Positions 7,565 through 15,532 of a stretch of 64,000 nucleotides of DNA are shown piece by piece. The position numbers and the translations under genes were made by a program. Source of the DNA: Anaerostipes hadrus ATCC 29173 = JCM 17467 (GTDB taxonomy: Bacteria > Bacillota > Clostridia > Lachnospirales > Lachnospiraceae); NCBI RefSeq assembly GCF_030296915.1, contig NZ_AP028031.1, forward strand, positions 1,669,501 through 1,733,500, read 5' to 3'. How positions within the stretch are numbered: the stretch's first letter is position 1; each line of letters starts with the position of its first letter. The notes beneath the pieces were generated by a model. The model did not search any database and was not told the DNA's origin. It was given only the letters and a program-made list of their open reading frames with translations.

Positions 7565-8436
7565 CTAAAATTTACATTGCGATTTAATGGTATCTATTCC
7601 AAGTATAATTTCACACAGATTTTTAAATGAGCCTCCTATATGCCGAGCATACTTCTTCGCATCACCTGCGGCATAAGCCAACACAACCAATTTTGCAGCC
7701 TTTTTAACTCCGCCTAGGGTCTTAATGTATTTTACTACTTTTGCAACTTTCGCTGCCGCAATAACTGTACCCGCAACGATCAAACCGATTGCAGCTGCAC
7801 ATTTTGCAATTTTCCATGCAGATGGATCTGCAATAACAGGAAATGTCGTTTTTTCATCAAAATTAACAACCTGTGTTAAAATATTTTCGTTGACAACATA
7901 GTAGGTATCCACATCATTCCCATTTGCATCAACAGCCCATGCTGCATCAATAACTGTATCTATTACGTTATCTTTATTAACAATGTAAACTTCACCTGTA
8001 TCATAATCATTTTCATTTACCGCTTCATTGTCAATTATATCACAATAATAATCTTTTGCAGTTATCAATGAATATCCCTCTGGTAGATCATAAGCAAAAG
8101 TATATTCTTTAGATGCTGTAGATTCATTAATAGTAATAAGTGTCCTTACTCCCTCAAAAGAAACATTACCAGTTTCATCTTTTAGCGGTTGCACACCTAT
8201 TGTTACTGCATCATCTTCTTTACCATATATCATTGTTCCATTCTTAGTCAATATCCCATCATCATCACTAGCCTCAATGGGCAACTTCATCTCAATGGTC
8301 GCCCTATATATACCCATTCCGTAGAATGACTCGCAAGAATTTCATCTAAGTCTACTTTTGTTATTTCTTTGATATTTTTTGAGTCTGACGATTGTATTTT
8401 GATTTTTGAATTACTAGTAACCAAACATGCAATCAT
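7565..8436 (-). pseudogene. Secreted toxin-like protein with ADPS junction, out of frame at a TA repeat
   Basis: Two reading frames make one gene. The first starts at 8436 behind a strong AAAGGAGGG and encodes 49 residues to a TGA at 8287; the second is open from ATG 8317 to 7565 (250 residues) but that ATG has no binding site. The frames meet at an eight-base (TA)4 run at 8305-8312; removing one TA gives a continuous EWVYRATIEMKLPIEAS. The long part has AWAVDANGNDVDTYY, then FPVIADPSAW, then a hydrophobic Ala/Gly/Val-rich segment (about residues 168-215 of the 250). From memory this PVxADPS architecture recurs in secreted Gram-positive proteins with variable C-termini; the function is not established. 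The 52-residue membrane protein follows directly. Confidence 0.6.
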
Positions 8437-8747
8437 AAAAAGTACCCTCCTTTAATAAGAGAATATCATAATTCTGCATATTTTCCACTATAACTCCGTC
8501 AACGGTCGATTTTAAATTTAATATTACCTTTGTAGATACTTCTTCTCCATTACCTTCTAGAGAAAATCTTCCATTATTTCGACACACTATTTCACGCACA
8601 TTTCTAAGTCCTATACCATGATTTTTTTATCCTGTTTTTTGGTCATTATGTTTTTTCATAATCCTCTATAAGCACAGTTGAACTATTTCTGATAGTAATC
8701 ATCAAATAAACCTTTCCCGTCTTTATCTCAATTTTTATATATGGGTT
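8414..8747 (-). pseudogene. Remnant of a GHKL (AgrC-like) sensor histidine kinase, C-terminal end
   Basis: Only the last part of the ATPase domain remains: an N-box-proximal NPYIKIEIKTGKVY segment, then a broken stretch, then HGIGLRNVREIV (G2 box) and a C-terminal tail to the stop at 8414. Two interruptions lie in A-runs: adding one A to the six-A run and one to the seven-A run restores EKNIMTKKQDKKNHGIGLRN. The dimerisation domain, sensor region and start are missing, so no kinase is made. The upstream edge meets the methyltransferase frame at about 8745. Homopolymer sequencing error could explain the shifts but not the missing 5' half. Confidence 0.65.
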
Positions 8748-9715
8748 TGTGCATGAATATGCTCTAAATTTCGAAATTCTACAACTGGTCCCGTTTTGAA
8801 ATGATATCCACTGGACTCAAAAGAATCTGTCATATCAGACATTATATCTATAATTTTAAGATCATTTTCATTTTCTGGTAAAAGCAGATATTGTTCTGAT
8901 CCTTTAAACTTAATTTGATCTGCTGCTGCCCAAAAACTGTTTCCTATATCTAAAGTTCCGTCTTTAAGAATATTAATTTTAATTTTCTCATTTTGAATCT
9001 GTCCTTTTTCTCCATATAAGATCATTGTCTCCTGAAGAACTTTCTCTCCCTGAAAAACTTCATCACGACTTGAAAAAAGGTCGATTTCTTTTATGTTCAA
9101 TTCTTTTTGTAAGAAATTCCTTACTTTTGTAAAATATTTTCCAGAAGTCCATGAACGAGGAGTAATAAAAATGTACTGTCCATTATCGCATAACAATTCA
9201 ATTGCTTTCGCCATAAACAATCCATACAGATTAGGCTGTCCATATACATATGTCTTCATTGCCGTTGCTTCTACAGAATCTTTTCTTACTTTCATATATG
9301 GAGGATTGCATATGACAATATCGTATAAATAGGAGGATTCCCATAATATGAAGTTTTGATCAACATAATGAATGAAACATTCTGCATGATATGATTCACA
9401 GATTTGCCTAATTTTAGTAATTGTATATTCTAAGACTGGCAAAATCTCTTTATCTGTTTCAATCAGTGTAATATCAAGCCGTTTATACCCACTTCTTAGT
9501 AATTTATCAATCACAGCAAAAGATAAAATGCCGTTTCCTGCTCCTGGATCTAATACCCTTATCCATTGATTCTTCGGATATTCACTTTCTACAGCAGCCA
9601 TTCTCATTGAAACCTCTGCCGGTGTAAAAAACTGTCCTTTTTTCTTTCGGATTTCCTTTTGTGTTGTATCTTTATATTCATTTGTGTACATTTCGATTGT
9701 ACGCAACATTATCAA
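8735..9715 (-). pseudogene. N6-adenine DNA methyltransferase, C-terminally truncated
   Basis: A 326-residue open frame holding the catalytic half of an Eco57I/TaqI-type methyltransferase: KKKGQFFTPAEVSMRM near residue 25, the SAM-binding LDPGAGNGILSFAV near 54, and the catalytic NPPYMKV near 137, followed by FITPRSW. Enzymes of this group normally continue for another 150 or more residues as a target-recognition domain starting about TGPVVEFRN; here the frame ends a few residues later with HAQTHI, where sequence from the histidine-kinase remnant begins. Methylation activity without the recognition domain is doubtful. The start at 9715 has a plausible AAAGGAG upstream. No restriction endonuclease is nearby. 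Confidence 0.7.
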
Positions 9716-9743
9716 TAGACTCCTTTATATCATTGCAATAAAA

Positions 9744-9783
9744 GAGTCACACTGCCATAACATTTGGGAATGTGACTGTTTTT
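9744..9783. terminator. Hairpin with U-runs on both sides
   Basis: AGTCACA at 9745-9751 pairs with TGTGACT at 9771-9777, extended by mismatched inner pairs. GTTTTTATT follows on the plus strand and CTTTTATT on the minus strand, so it may stop transcripts both ways, or be the terminal hairpin of a lost mobile element. Confidence 0.5.
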
Positions 9784-9797
9784 ATTGGTTATTTGTT

Positions 9798-9935
9798 TCA
9801 ATCCACGGTTGGTAATTTCACAGAGTCCAACATGTCGGGAATACCGACGTTGCTTGACCTTATGTCCGTAGGGGATACCGATTTCTCTCCGCCCGCTACT
9901 GCCGTTTCATTTCTTTTTGATAATTCCTCTCCTAC
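9798..9935 (-). other. Orphan 45-codon open frame, gene remnant of unknown origin
   Basis: Within the roughly 700 bases between the methyltransferase and the six-helix protein, this stretch is open without a start codon and reads GEELSKRNETAVAGG, then SPTDIRSSNVGIPDML and ends KLPTVD. It is higher in GC than its surroundings. It looks like the 3' end of a displaced gene, perhaps from a mobile element; I could not identify the family. The rest of 9940-10090 shows nothing. Confidence 0.3.
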
Positions 9936-10090
9936 CTATGTTTACACCTAGAAGTAAGAGATTCCTTATTATTTGTTTGTTAAATAAACGTATAAATTAT
10001 CAGATGAACCATAATCAGTTCATTTACAGTTTATCATTAATTTTATTTTTGTGCAATAAAATTAATCTCTTTGCACCAAAAGAATATTTT

Positions 10091-10123
10091 TTTAAAAATC
10101 CCACAGCCAAAAGACTGCGGGAT
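10091..10123 (-). terminator. Intrinsic terminator at the 3' end of the Rhs locus
   Basis: On the minus strand ATCCCGCAGTC and GGCTGTGGGAT pair around TTTT, followed by five U and a further A/U-rich run. It closes the leftward Rhs region. Confidence 0.75.
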
Positions 10124-10289
10124 CATCCTTCTTACTCTTTCCACAAAATGAGAAGGCTCCTATAAGTTTTAATGTCTGTTCCAGTCCATTCTTTCTGCTG
10201 ACACCTGTGACACGGTTCTGGTCATCATAAGTATAGGTTGTGACATTTCTGTTCCCATCATCTGCCGTCTTATTGATAACCGTATCTTT
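10092..10289 (-). pseudogene. Rhs/YD-repeat fragment
   Basis: The frame open from 10289 to a stop at 10092 reads DTVINKTADDG, then TTYTYDDQNRVTGVSRKNG, an unmistakable YD-repeat unit, followed by an unrelated tail. It has no start codon. Its wording matches repeats in the large Rhs gene 750 bases upstream on the same strand. It is either a leftover of an older Rhs gene or a piece displaced when a new tip and immunity gene were inserted. Between 10290 and 10424 nothing else is recognisable. Confidence 0.65.
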
Positions 10290-10424
10290 TCATTTAACTA
10301 TGTTTCTTTGTTTTATTGCACCTCTTTTTTCCGACTTCGTAAGATCCACGAGACCTTAAATTTGTATCCTACCTATTTCATAAAATCTATTCTATTTTCT
10401 TTACATAAAAAGCAACTAATATAT

Positions 10425-11006
10425 TCAAACAAAATAGAAAAAACCTAGCACTCCTCCTAAAACTATAAAAAGTATTTTATATTTCATATATTTCTTACCT
10501 GTAAGGCAAAAAACTATTACTAAAATTAATAAATTGATAATAATTGCTAACAAAAATTGGTTCTCCCATTGATAAGAAATCAAAGTAAATGAACAATACA
10601 TAACAGGTAATCCTGATAAAATTAATGATAAAATGCCTTCTTTATGATAATAATATAGAATTATTCCTAGTCCTCCAAAAATCACAGGAATAATAATCGC
10701 TTCACCTAATCCACATAAAATATAATCATAATTCTGTTTTCCAAATTCAAAAAAAAGTTCTATATTCTTAATCCATGTTGAACCAATAACAAATGATAAT
10801 CCAAATATGGCACAGTTTATACCTAATTTTATTTTCTCCTTAGTTATTACCATAATAATCGTAATAACTAACACAATAAAAACGCCATCACCTAGAATAC
10901 ATTCTAAACTGATTGACATATCTGTTCTTCTTGATGTTAAATATCCTAGTACAATTCCACACAACAAAATAATTACTTTTTTTAAATACATTACAATTTT
11001 CTCCAT
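10425..11006 (-). CDS. Six-helix membrane protein, candidate immunity to the Rhs tip
   Basis: A 193-residue, strongly hydrophobic protein with about six membrane helices: VIILLCGIVLGYL near the N-terminus, VFIVLVITIIMVIT, an IFGLSFVIGS segment, VIFGGLGIILYYY, LLAIIINLLILVIVFCL, and a final ILFIVLGGVLGFFYF. I do not recognise the family. It begins 37 bases after the stop of the large Rhs gene, on the same strand and with the same low GC as the Rhs tip, the usual place for a cognate immunity gene. That role is inferred from position. A membrane location is odd for neutralising a cytoplasmic toxin and could point to a toxin that acts at the envelope. Confidence 0.6.
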   Translation of the reverse strand: MEKIVMYLKKVIILLCGIVLGYLTSRRTDMSISLECILGDGVFIVLVITIIMVITKEKIKLGINCAIFGLSFVIGSTWIKNIELFFEFGKQNYDYILCGLGEAIIIPVIFGGLGIILYYYHKEGILSLILSGLPVMYCSFTLISYQWENQFLLAIIINLLILVIVFCLTGKKYMKYKILFIVLGGVLGFFYFV

Positions 11007-11043
11007 CTCTATATCTCCTCTTTTTTATACTTCAATAACATCA

Positions 11044-14000
11044 TTAAGGTTTATATTTTTTTAATGGATTTTCATGATTATAATAATTTTGCTTTCCTCC
11101 ATATCTAGGATAATACACTTTTTTCTTTTTATCATATCTATAAGATAATCCATATGGATAACTAGATGCATACACAACACATTGACATTTTTTAGCCATA
11201 ATTTTAGCCACACTATTTTTGTCTCCTATTCCTCCCTTACATGAAAGCAATACTATCTTCTTTTTTATTTTTTTCTTTTTTAAAGCTAACAACTCTTTTA
11301 AATTCATATCAGAACCATCAAAATACAAACAACTAACCCCACCATGCAAATATAAATATAATTCAGATGTTCCTTTTGGTATTTTATCCCACTCTTTTTT
11401 AAATTGTGCTTTTTTAATCACAGATTTAAATGTAACTTGACTATTCTTATAATATGGAGAATGCATTGCTTGTTTCTTAAAACCCTTCCCTTTTTTATTA
11501 TAATAAATTACTGTTTTAGCCTTATGTCCACTAGGATCCACATAATTCACCGGATTATTCGCACAATAAGCATATAAATGTCCTGTCTCTGGTTTAGCAG
11601 TCTCTCCTCGATAAGTATCCTCTGTCACAAACCGTCCATCTTCTGGATTATAATACCTTGCATTCAGATAATAAAGCCCTGTACTATGATCATAGATTCC
11701 TCCAGTATAACAAACCTCATTCTCTGCTTTGTTATCTCCGTTGATCGTTGTCTCTCCAAAGTCTGTATACCGGTATGTTGCATCAGCACTTCCATCTTCT
11801 TTTACAAGACTTGTGGTACTTCCCTGGATATCTTTATGATACAACAGATAGTCCGTATGGTCACTTCCATATCTCTGTGTTGCAAGGATATTTCCGTCGG
11901 TTCCGATCAGGTTCTGGGATGTCTGGCTGTTCTCTCCATCGGTTGTGTAAGAAACTACTCCGTCCTGATAGTAATAGTTCGTCGTTTTGCTTCCTTCCAC
12001 TTTCTGGATCCTCTGTCCTTCTCCGTTATAACGGTTCTGCTGGATCACAGCTGTCTTTCCATCTTTGTCAGTTACCGCTACTTTGCTTAAGCGGTTCTCT
12101 GCATCATAAGTATAGGATTCTGTCTGTCCAGTCTTTGTGTTTTTGACATCTGTCTGATTCCCATTGGCATCATAGCTGTACTGGCGGACTTCGTCAACTG
12201 CGGTTCCTTTTTCTTTTGTTGCTGTCTGTAACTGATCCAGTCCGTTATAGGTATACGCTGTCTGTGTGGTTCCATCATCTTCTTTGGTTCTGTTTCCAGC
12301 TTTGTCATAAGTATAGGTAACGGTCTTTGTCCTGTCATCATTCTTATGATCGGTTGTCACAGTCTTTGTCAGTCGTCCGAGTGCATCATAAGTATAGGCT
12401 TTTGTCTCATTGACTTTGTCTTTCTCTTCTTTTGGATAGTTGTTGACTTCTGTTTTCTCTGTGATATTGGAATTCTTGTCATAACTGTAGCGGTAGGATT
12501 CCATCACTTTGCCTGTCTCAAGATCTGTGTAGGTCATCTCTTTGACACGGTCAAAACTGTCATAGGTATAGATTTTTTGAACTGCCTGAGCACCGTTCTT
12601 TAACCGATTTCTGTAGTCCTTGATCTCTTTGACCTTTCCATACGCATCGTAACTGTAACTTCTGAGGACTTTCTCTGTTGTCTGCCCATTGGAATGCAGT
12701 TCTCCTTTGATCTCCTGCAGCCATCCGTTTTCATCATAAATATAAGATAATGACTGGATTCCGTCTTTGGTTGTCGGATAGGATACCTTACTGAGATTTC
12801 CATCCTCATTATAAGTATACCGGATCTGATGTGCTTTGATATCATCTGCCGTTGGCTGAGCATTCTGACTGATCTCTGCAAATGCTGTGATCCTTCCTCT
12901 TTGATCATAAGTATATTCTGTATAACGATACGCAGTCTCTGTTTCAGATGATACCCTGTAATCTGTCATCTCCAGCAACTGCCCATAATCATCATAACGA
13001 TACCGACTGATCAGTGTTTTTGTTCCTTCTTTGTCATAAGATTGTGTTTTTACAACAAGATTCCGGCTGTTATATTCATAGGTCTTTTTCGCCCCGTTGG
13101 CATAGACTTCTGAAATCTTATTTCCACGGTCATCATAGGTATACTTTGTTGTAATGGATTCACTGCCGTCTCCAAGATCCGATGTTGTTGTCACTGATCC
13201 GGATGCACTGGCTGTTTCCTGCTTGACATGTCCATTCGCATCTGTAACGCTTGTTGTCGTTGATCCGTCTGAATTCACCTGATAGGAAACTTTTGTCTTC
13301 TGTCCTCCCTGTGTGATCTCGGTTACACGATTCTGGTCATCATAAGCATAAGATATCTGATCTCCATTGCCATCGGTTTTTGTTGTCTCATTTCCCTTTG
13401 TGTCATACTCTGTTTTCTGTAAGATGGAACTGTTTCCAACCTTTACTGTGGCATCAGAAGTCCCTTTTGTAATCTCTGGATTCTGGATCGCAGCTGTCTG
13501 TTTTCCTTCTTTGTCATATAACTGCAAGGCAATCTTTCCATCTCCGGAAGTCTTTGTTCCAAGACTGATCGTTGCGATCTCTTTTCCGTCACTGGTGAAC
13601 ACATGATCCGTATATAATCCATGGCTGAAACTTCTGACGATCTGCCCCGCTGCATCTGTCCATGACTTTTCACTGACACGTCCATTGGTCTTTGTTGTCT
13701 GAACGCTCAGATCCTGATAGTCTTTCGTTCCATTCAGCGTATGGATCTGTGCATCTTCATATCCATAGGAAGTTTCCGTGACGGTATCTGTCCCGTCTAC
13801 TGATTCTGTTGCTTTGATCACGCGGTTTAGTGAATCATAACGATACGCTGTCTTTATTCCTGATGCACTGGTTTCTGTTGCCACCGTTCCGTTATCATCA
13901 TATGTTTTGGATTCTGTCTGTGTCACGCCATCGGATGTTACTTTCGTCTGTATCGCTCTTCCCATGAAATCATACGATGTTTCCGTACTGCTTAAGATAT

Positions 14001-14610
14001 TTCCTTTCCTGTCCTTACTGGTATTTTCTGTTTCACGTCCCATGGCATCTGTTTTTGTCACAGATGTCTCTTTCTCTTCTCCCTGTGTCGTTGTTGTTGT
14101 CCGTGTCGTTCCCTGTACAGTATCCTGACATGTCGTTTGTTCTACAGAATCATGGGCTCCTTCCTTTGTTGTCGTGACTGTTGTTGGCTGTCCATGATCA
14201 TCATAGGATGTGACTGTTTTGGTTTCTTCTTTTTCCTTGTCTGTTTTCAAAAATTTCACCAGTCCGGCAGCATCCAGCTCCTGATAATCCACTTCCGTTT
14301 TGATCTTTCTTACAAGATATTCATTTACCCAGCCATTTTGTTCTCCGCCTTTTCCTCCATCATCATAACTGTAACTGCTTTCAATTCCATTGGCATCCTT
14401 CTTTTTCAGGATCTTTCCTGTATTCTTGTCAAAACTCATGGAATCCTGTGCTGTTTTGATTCCGTCTGCCTTGTGGGAAGATACCGTCGTTGTTCCATCT
14501 CCATAAGAAAGCTGCTGGTATTCTCCATTCGGACGGATAAATCTTTCTGCTTTTTCTCCTGTATAAGTGATCTGGTACCCGTTCTTCTTTGCATCAATGA
14601 TCTTGCTCAT
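11044..14610 (-). CDS. Rhs repeat protein with caspase-like C-terminal tip, 5'-truncated
   Basis: From the first ATG (14610) the frame encodes 1188 residues; it is open to a stop codon at 14722-14724, so about 37 more codons could belong to it. Almost all of it is YD repeats (SYDDGGK, SYAYDDQNRVTE, TYTYDKAGNRTK and so on), ending in the core motif YLNARYYNPEDGRFVTEDT and the junction NYVDPSGH near residue 1028. The last 159 residues are a different, lysine-rich, AT-rich tip. The tip has LYLYLHGG (His1089) and IVLLSCKGG (Cys1124), the order and context of the His-Cys pair in caspase/CHAT-fold peptidases. There is no signal peptide, secretion domain or ribosome binding site at the start: the frame begins inside a repeat, so the N-terminus has been lost and export is doubtful. 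Confidence 0.8.
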   Translation of the reverse strand: MSKIIDAKKNGYQITYTGEKAERFIRPNGEYQQLSYGDGTTTVSSHKADGIKTAQDSMSFDKNTGKILKKKDANGIESSYSYDDGGKGGEQNGWVNEYLVRKIKTEVDYQELDAAGLVKFLKTDKEKEETKTVTSYDDHGQPTTVTTTKEGAHDSVEQTTCQDTVQGTTRTTTTTQGEEKETSVTKTDAMGRETENTSKDRKGNILSSTETSYDFMGRAIQTKVTSDGVTQTESKTYDDNGTVATETSASGIKTAYRYDSLNRVIKATESVDGTDTVTETSYGYEDAQIHTLNGTKDYQDLSVQTTKTNGRVSEKSWTDAAGQIVRSFSHGLYTDHVFTSDGKEIATISLGTKTSGDGKIALQLYDKEGKQTAAIQNPEITKGTSDATVKVGNSSILQKTEYDTKGNETTKTDGNGDQISYAYDDQNRVTEITQGGQKTKVSYQVNSDGSTTTSVTDANGHVKQETASASGSVTTTSDLGDGSESITTKYTYDDRGNKISEVYANGAKKTYEYNSRNLVVKTQSYDKEGTKTLISRYRYDDYGQLLEMTDYRVSSETETAYRYTEYTYDQRGRITAFAEISQNAQPTADDIKAHQIRYTYNEDGNLSKVSYPTTKDGIQSLSYIYDENGWLQEIKGELHSNGQTTEKVLRSYSYDAYGKVKEIKDYRNRLKNGAQAVQKIYTYDSFDRVKEMTYTDLETGKVMESYRYSYDKNSNITEKTEVNNYPKEEKDKVNETKAYTYDALGRLTKTVTTDHKNDDRTKTVTYTYDKAGNRTKEDDGTTQTAYTYNGLDQLQTATKEKGTAVDEVRQYSYDANGNQTDVKNTKTGQTESYTYDAENRLSKVAVTDKDGKTAVIQQNRYNGEGQRIQKVEGSKTTNYYYQDGVVSYTTDGENSQTSQNLIGTDGNILATQRYGSDHTDYLLYHKDIQGSTTSLVKEDGSADATYRYTDFGETTINGDNKAENEVCYTGGIYDHSTGLYYLNARYYNPEDGRFVTEDTYRGETAKPETGHLYAYCANNPVNYVDPSGHKAKTVIYYNKKGKGFKKQAMHSPYYKNSQVTFKSVIKKAQFKKEWDKIPKGTSELYLYLHGGVSCLYFDGSDMNLKELLALKKKKIKKKIVLLSCKGGIGDKNSVAKIMAKKCQCVVYASSYPYGLSYRYDKKKKVYYPRYGGKQNYYNHENPLKKYKP

Positions 14611-14787
14611 CTTCCCATTACTTCCATAAGCATATGCCTGATCTACGGAAGCTGTTTCTCCGCTGTTTTTGTGAGAAACATTTGCAAGTTTCCCTTCATC
14701 ATATGACCGAGGATTCCCACTCTAGTTTCCTAACTATGATTATAGGCTCTCAACTCACAATTTTCAATGGCTTCTTTTCCTTTACTC

Positions 14788-14817
14788 TTGACGGAGAAAA
14801 GGCATCTATGATAGTAT
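14788..14817 (+). promoter_or_regulatory. Promoter for the pab operon
   Basis: TTGACG at 14788-14793 and TAGTAT at 14812-14817, 18-base spacer. Transcription would begin near 14824 and run straight into the hairpin at 14850-14905 before reaching pabA. Confidence 0.45.
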
Positions 14818-14849
14818 AAAGTTTAGTTTCACAGATTACGGACCATTTG

Positions 14850-14905
14850 AAAGGGATAACGACTGTAGGGCACATTTTTTGTGCTCCTGTCGTTGTCCCT
14901 TTTTT
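14850..14905 (+). terminator. Strong intrinsic terminator in the pabA leader, possible attenuator
   Basis: AAGGGATAACGAC and GTAGGGCACA pair with TGTGCTCC and GTCGTTGTCCCTT to form a stem of more than 20 pairs with a T-rich loop, followed by six T at 14900-14905. It points rightward, yet the gene to its left (rhs) runs leftward. It therefore either ends a lost rightward gene or controls pabA by attenuation. Confidence 0.7.
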
Positions 14906-14938
14906 GTGCACATATTAAAGAAAAGGAAGGAAAGAGAC

Positions 14939-15517
14939 ATGTATTTAATGATTGATAATTATGACTCATTTGTATATAATCTGAAAGCTTATTTTGAAGA
15001 GCTTGGAAAGGAAATTGCCGTCATCCGCTGTGACAAGATCACGCTGGAAGAGATTGAAGATATGCAGCCTTCCGGGATTATTCTCTCGCCAGGGCCAAAA
15101 CGCCCGCAGGACGCGACGCTTTGCATCGATATTGTAGAAAAATTCCAAGAGAAAATACCGATACTTGGCGTCTGCTTAGGTCACCAGGTGCTAGGACTCT
15201 GCTCTGGTGCAACGGTGGAAAAAGGGATATTTCCGATCCATGGGAAAATCTCTGAGATTTCCAACAATGGGCTTCGTCTCTTCGCCGGTCTTCCGACGAA
15301 ATTCAATGTAACAAGATATCATTCCCTCGTCGTAAATAAAGACACTATTTCCAATAACTACAGCATCGATGCCACAACCGCGGACGGTGTTGTCATGGGG
15401 ATCTCTCATAAAACGCTTCCACTATACGGCGTACAGTTTCACCCGGAGGCAGTATGTACCGAATATGGACATGCACTTTTAAATAACTTTTGCAAAATCG
15501 CAGAGCAGCGAGGATAA
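14939..15517 (+). CDS. pabA: Aminodeoxychorismate synthase, glutamine amidotransferase subunit
   Basis: A 192-residue class I glutaminase that feeds ammonia to PabB. It begins MYLMIDNYDSFVYNL, the family start, and carries the catalytic cysteine in GVCLGHQ (about residue 80) and the His-Glu pair in GVQFHPEAVCTEYG. I chose ATG 14939 with GGAAGG nine bases upstream; an in-frame ATG at 14879 lies within the terminator hairpin and is not credible. The gene is followed after 15 bases by pabB and then pabC, so the complete route from chorismate to p-aminobenzoate for folate is encoded here. An anthranilate role (TrpG) is possible in amphibolic forms but no trp genes are nearby. Confidence 0.92.
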   Translation: MYLMIDNYDSFVYNLKAYFEELGKEIAVIRCDKITLEEIEDMQPSGIILSPGPKRPQDATLCIDIVEKFQEKIPILGVCLGHQVLGLCSGATVEKGIFPIHGKISEISNNGLRLFAGLPTKFNVTRYHSLVVNKDTISNNYSIDATTADGVVMGISHKTLPLYGVQFHPEAVCTEYGHALLNNFCKIAEQRG

Positions 15518-15532
15518 TGGAGGATTTTTTTC

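Noticed and set aside
9784..9810. GTGGATTGAAAC on the minus strand, resembling the 3' end of many CRISPR repeats
   Set aside because: It occurs once, with no second copy at spacer distance and no cas genes; it also falls at the end of the orphan coding frame.
11578..12090. Long plus-strand open frames opposite the Rhs gene (also 13907-14706)
   Set aside because: They are shadows of the regular YD-repeat codon pattern, with no binding sites and low-complexity translations.
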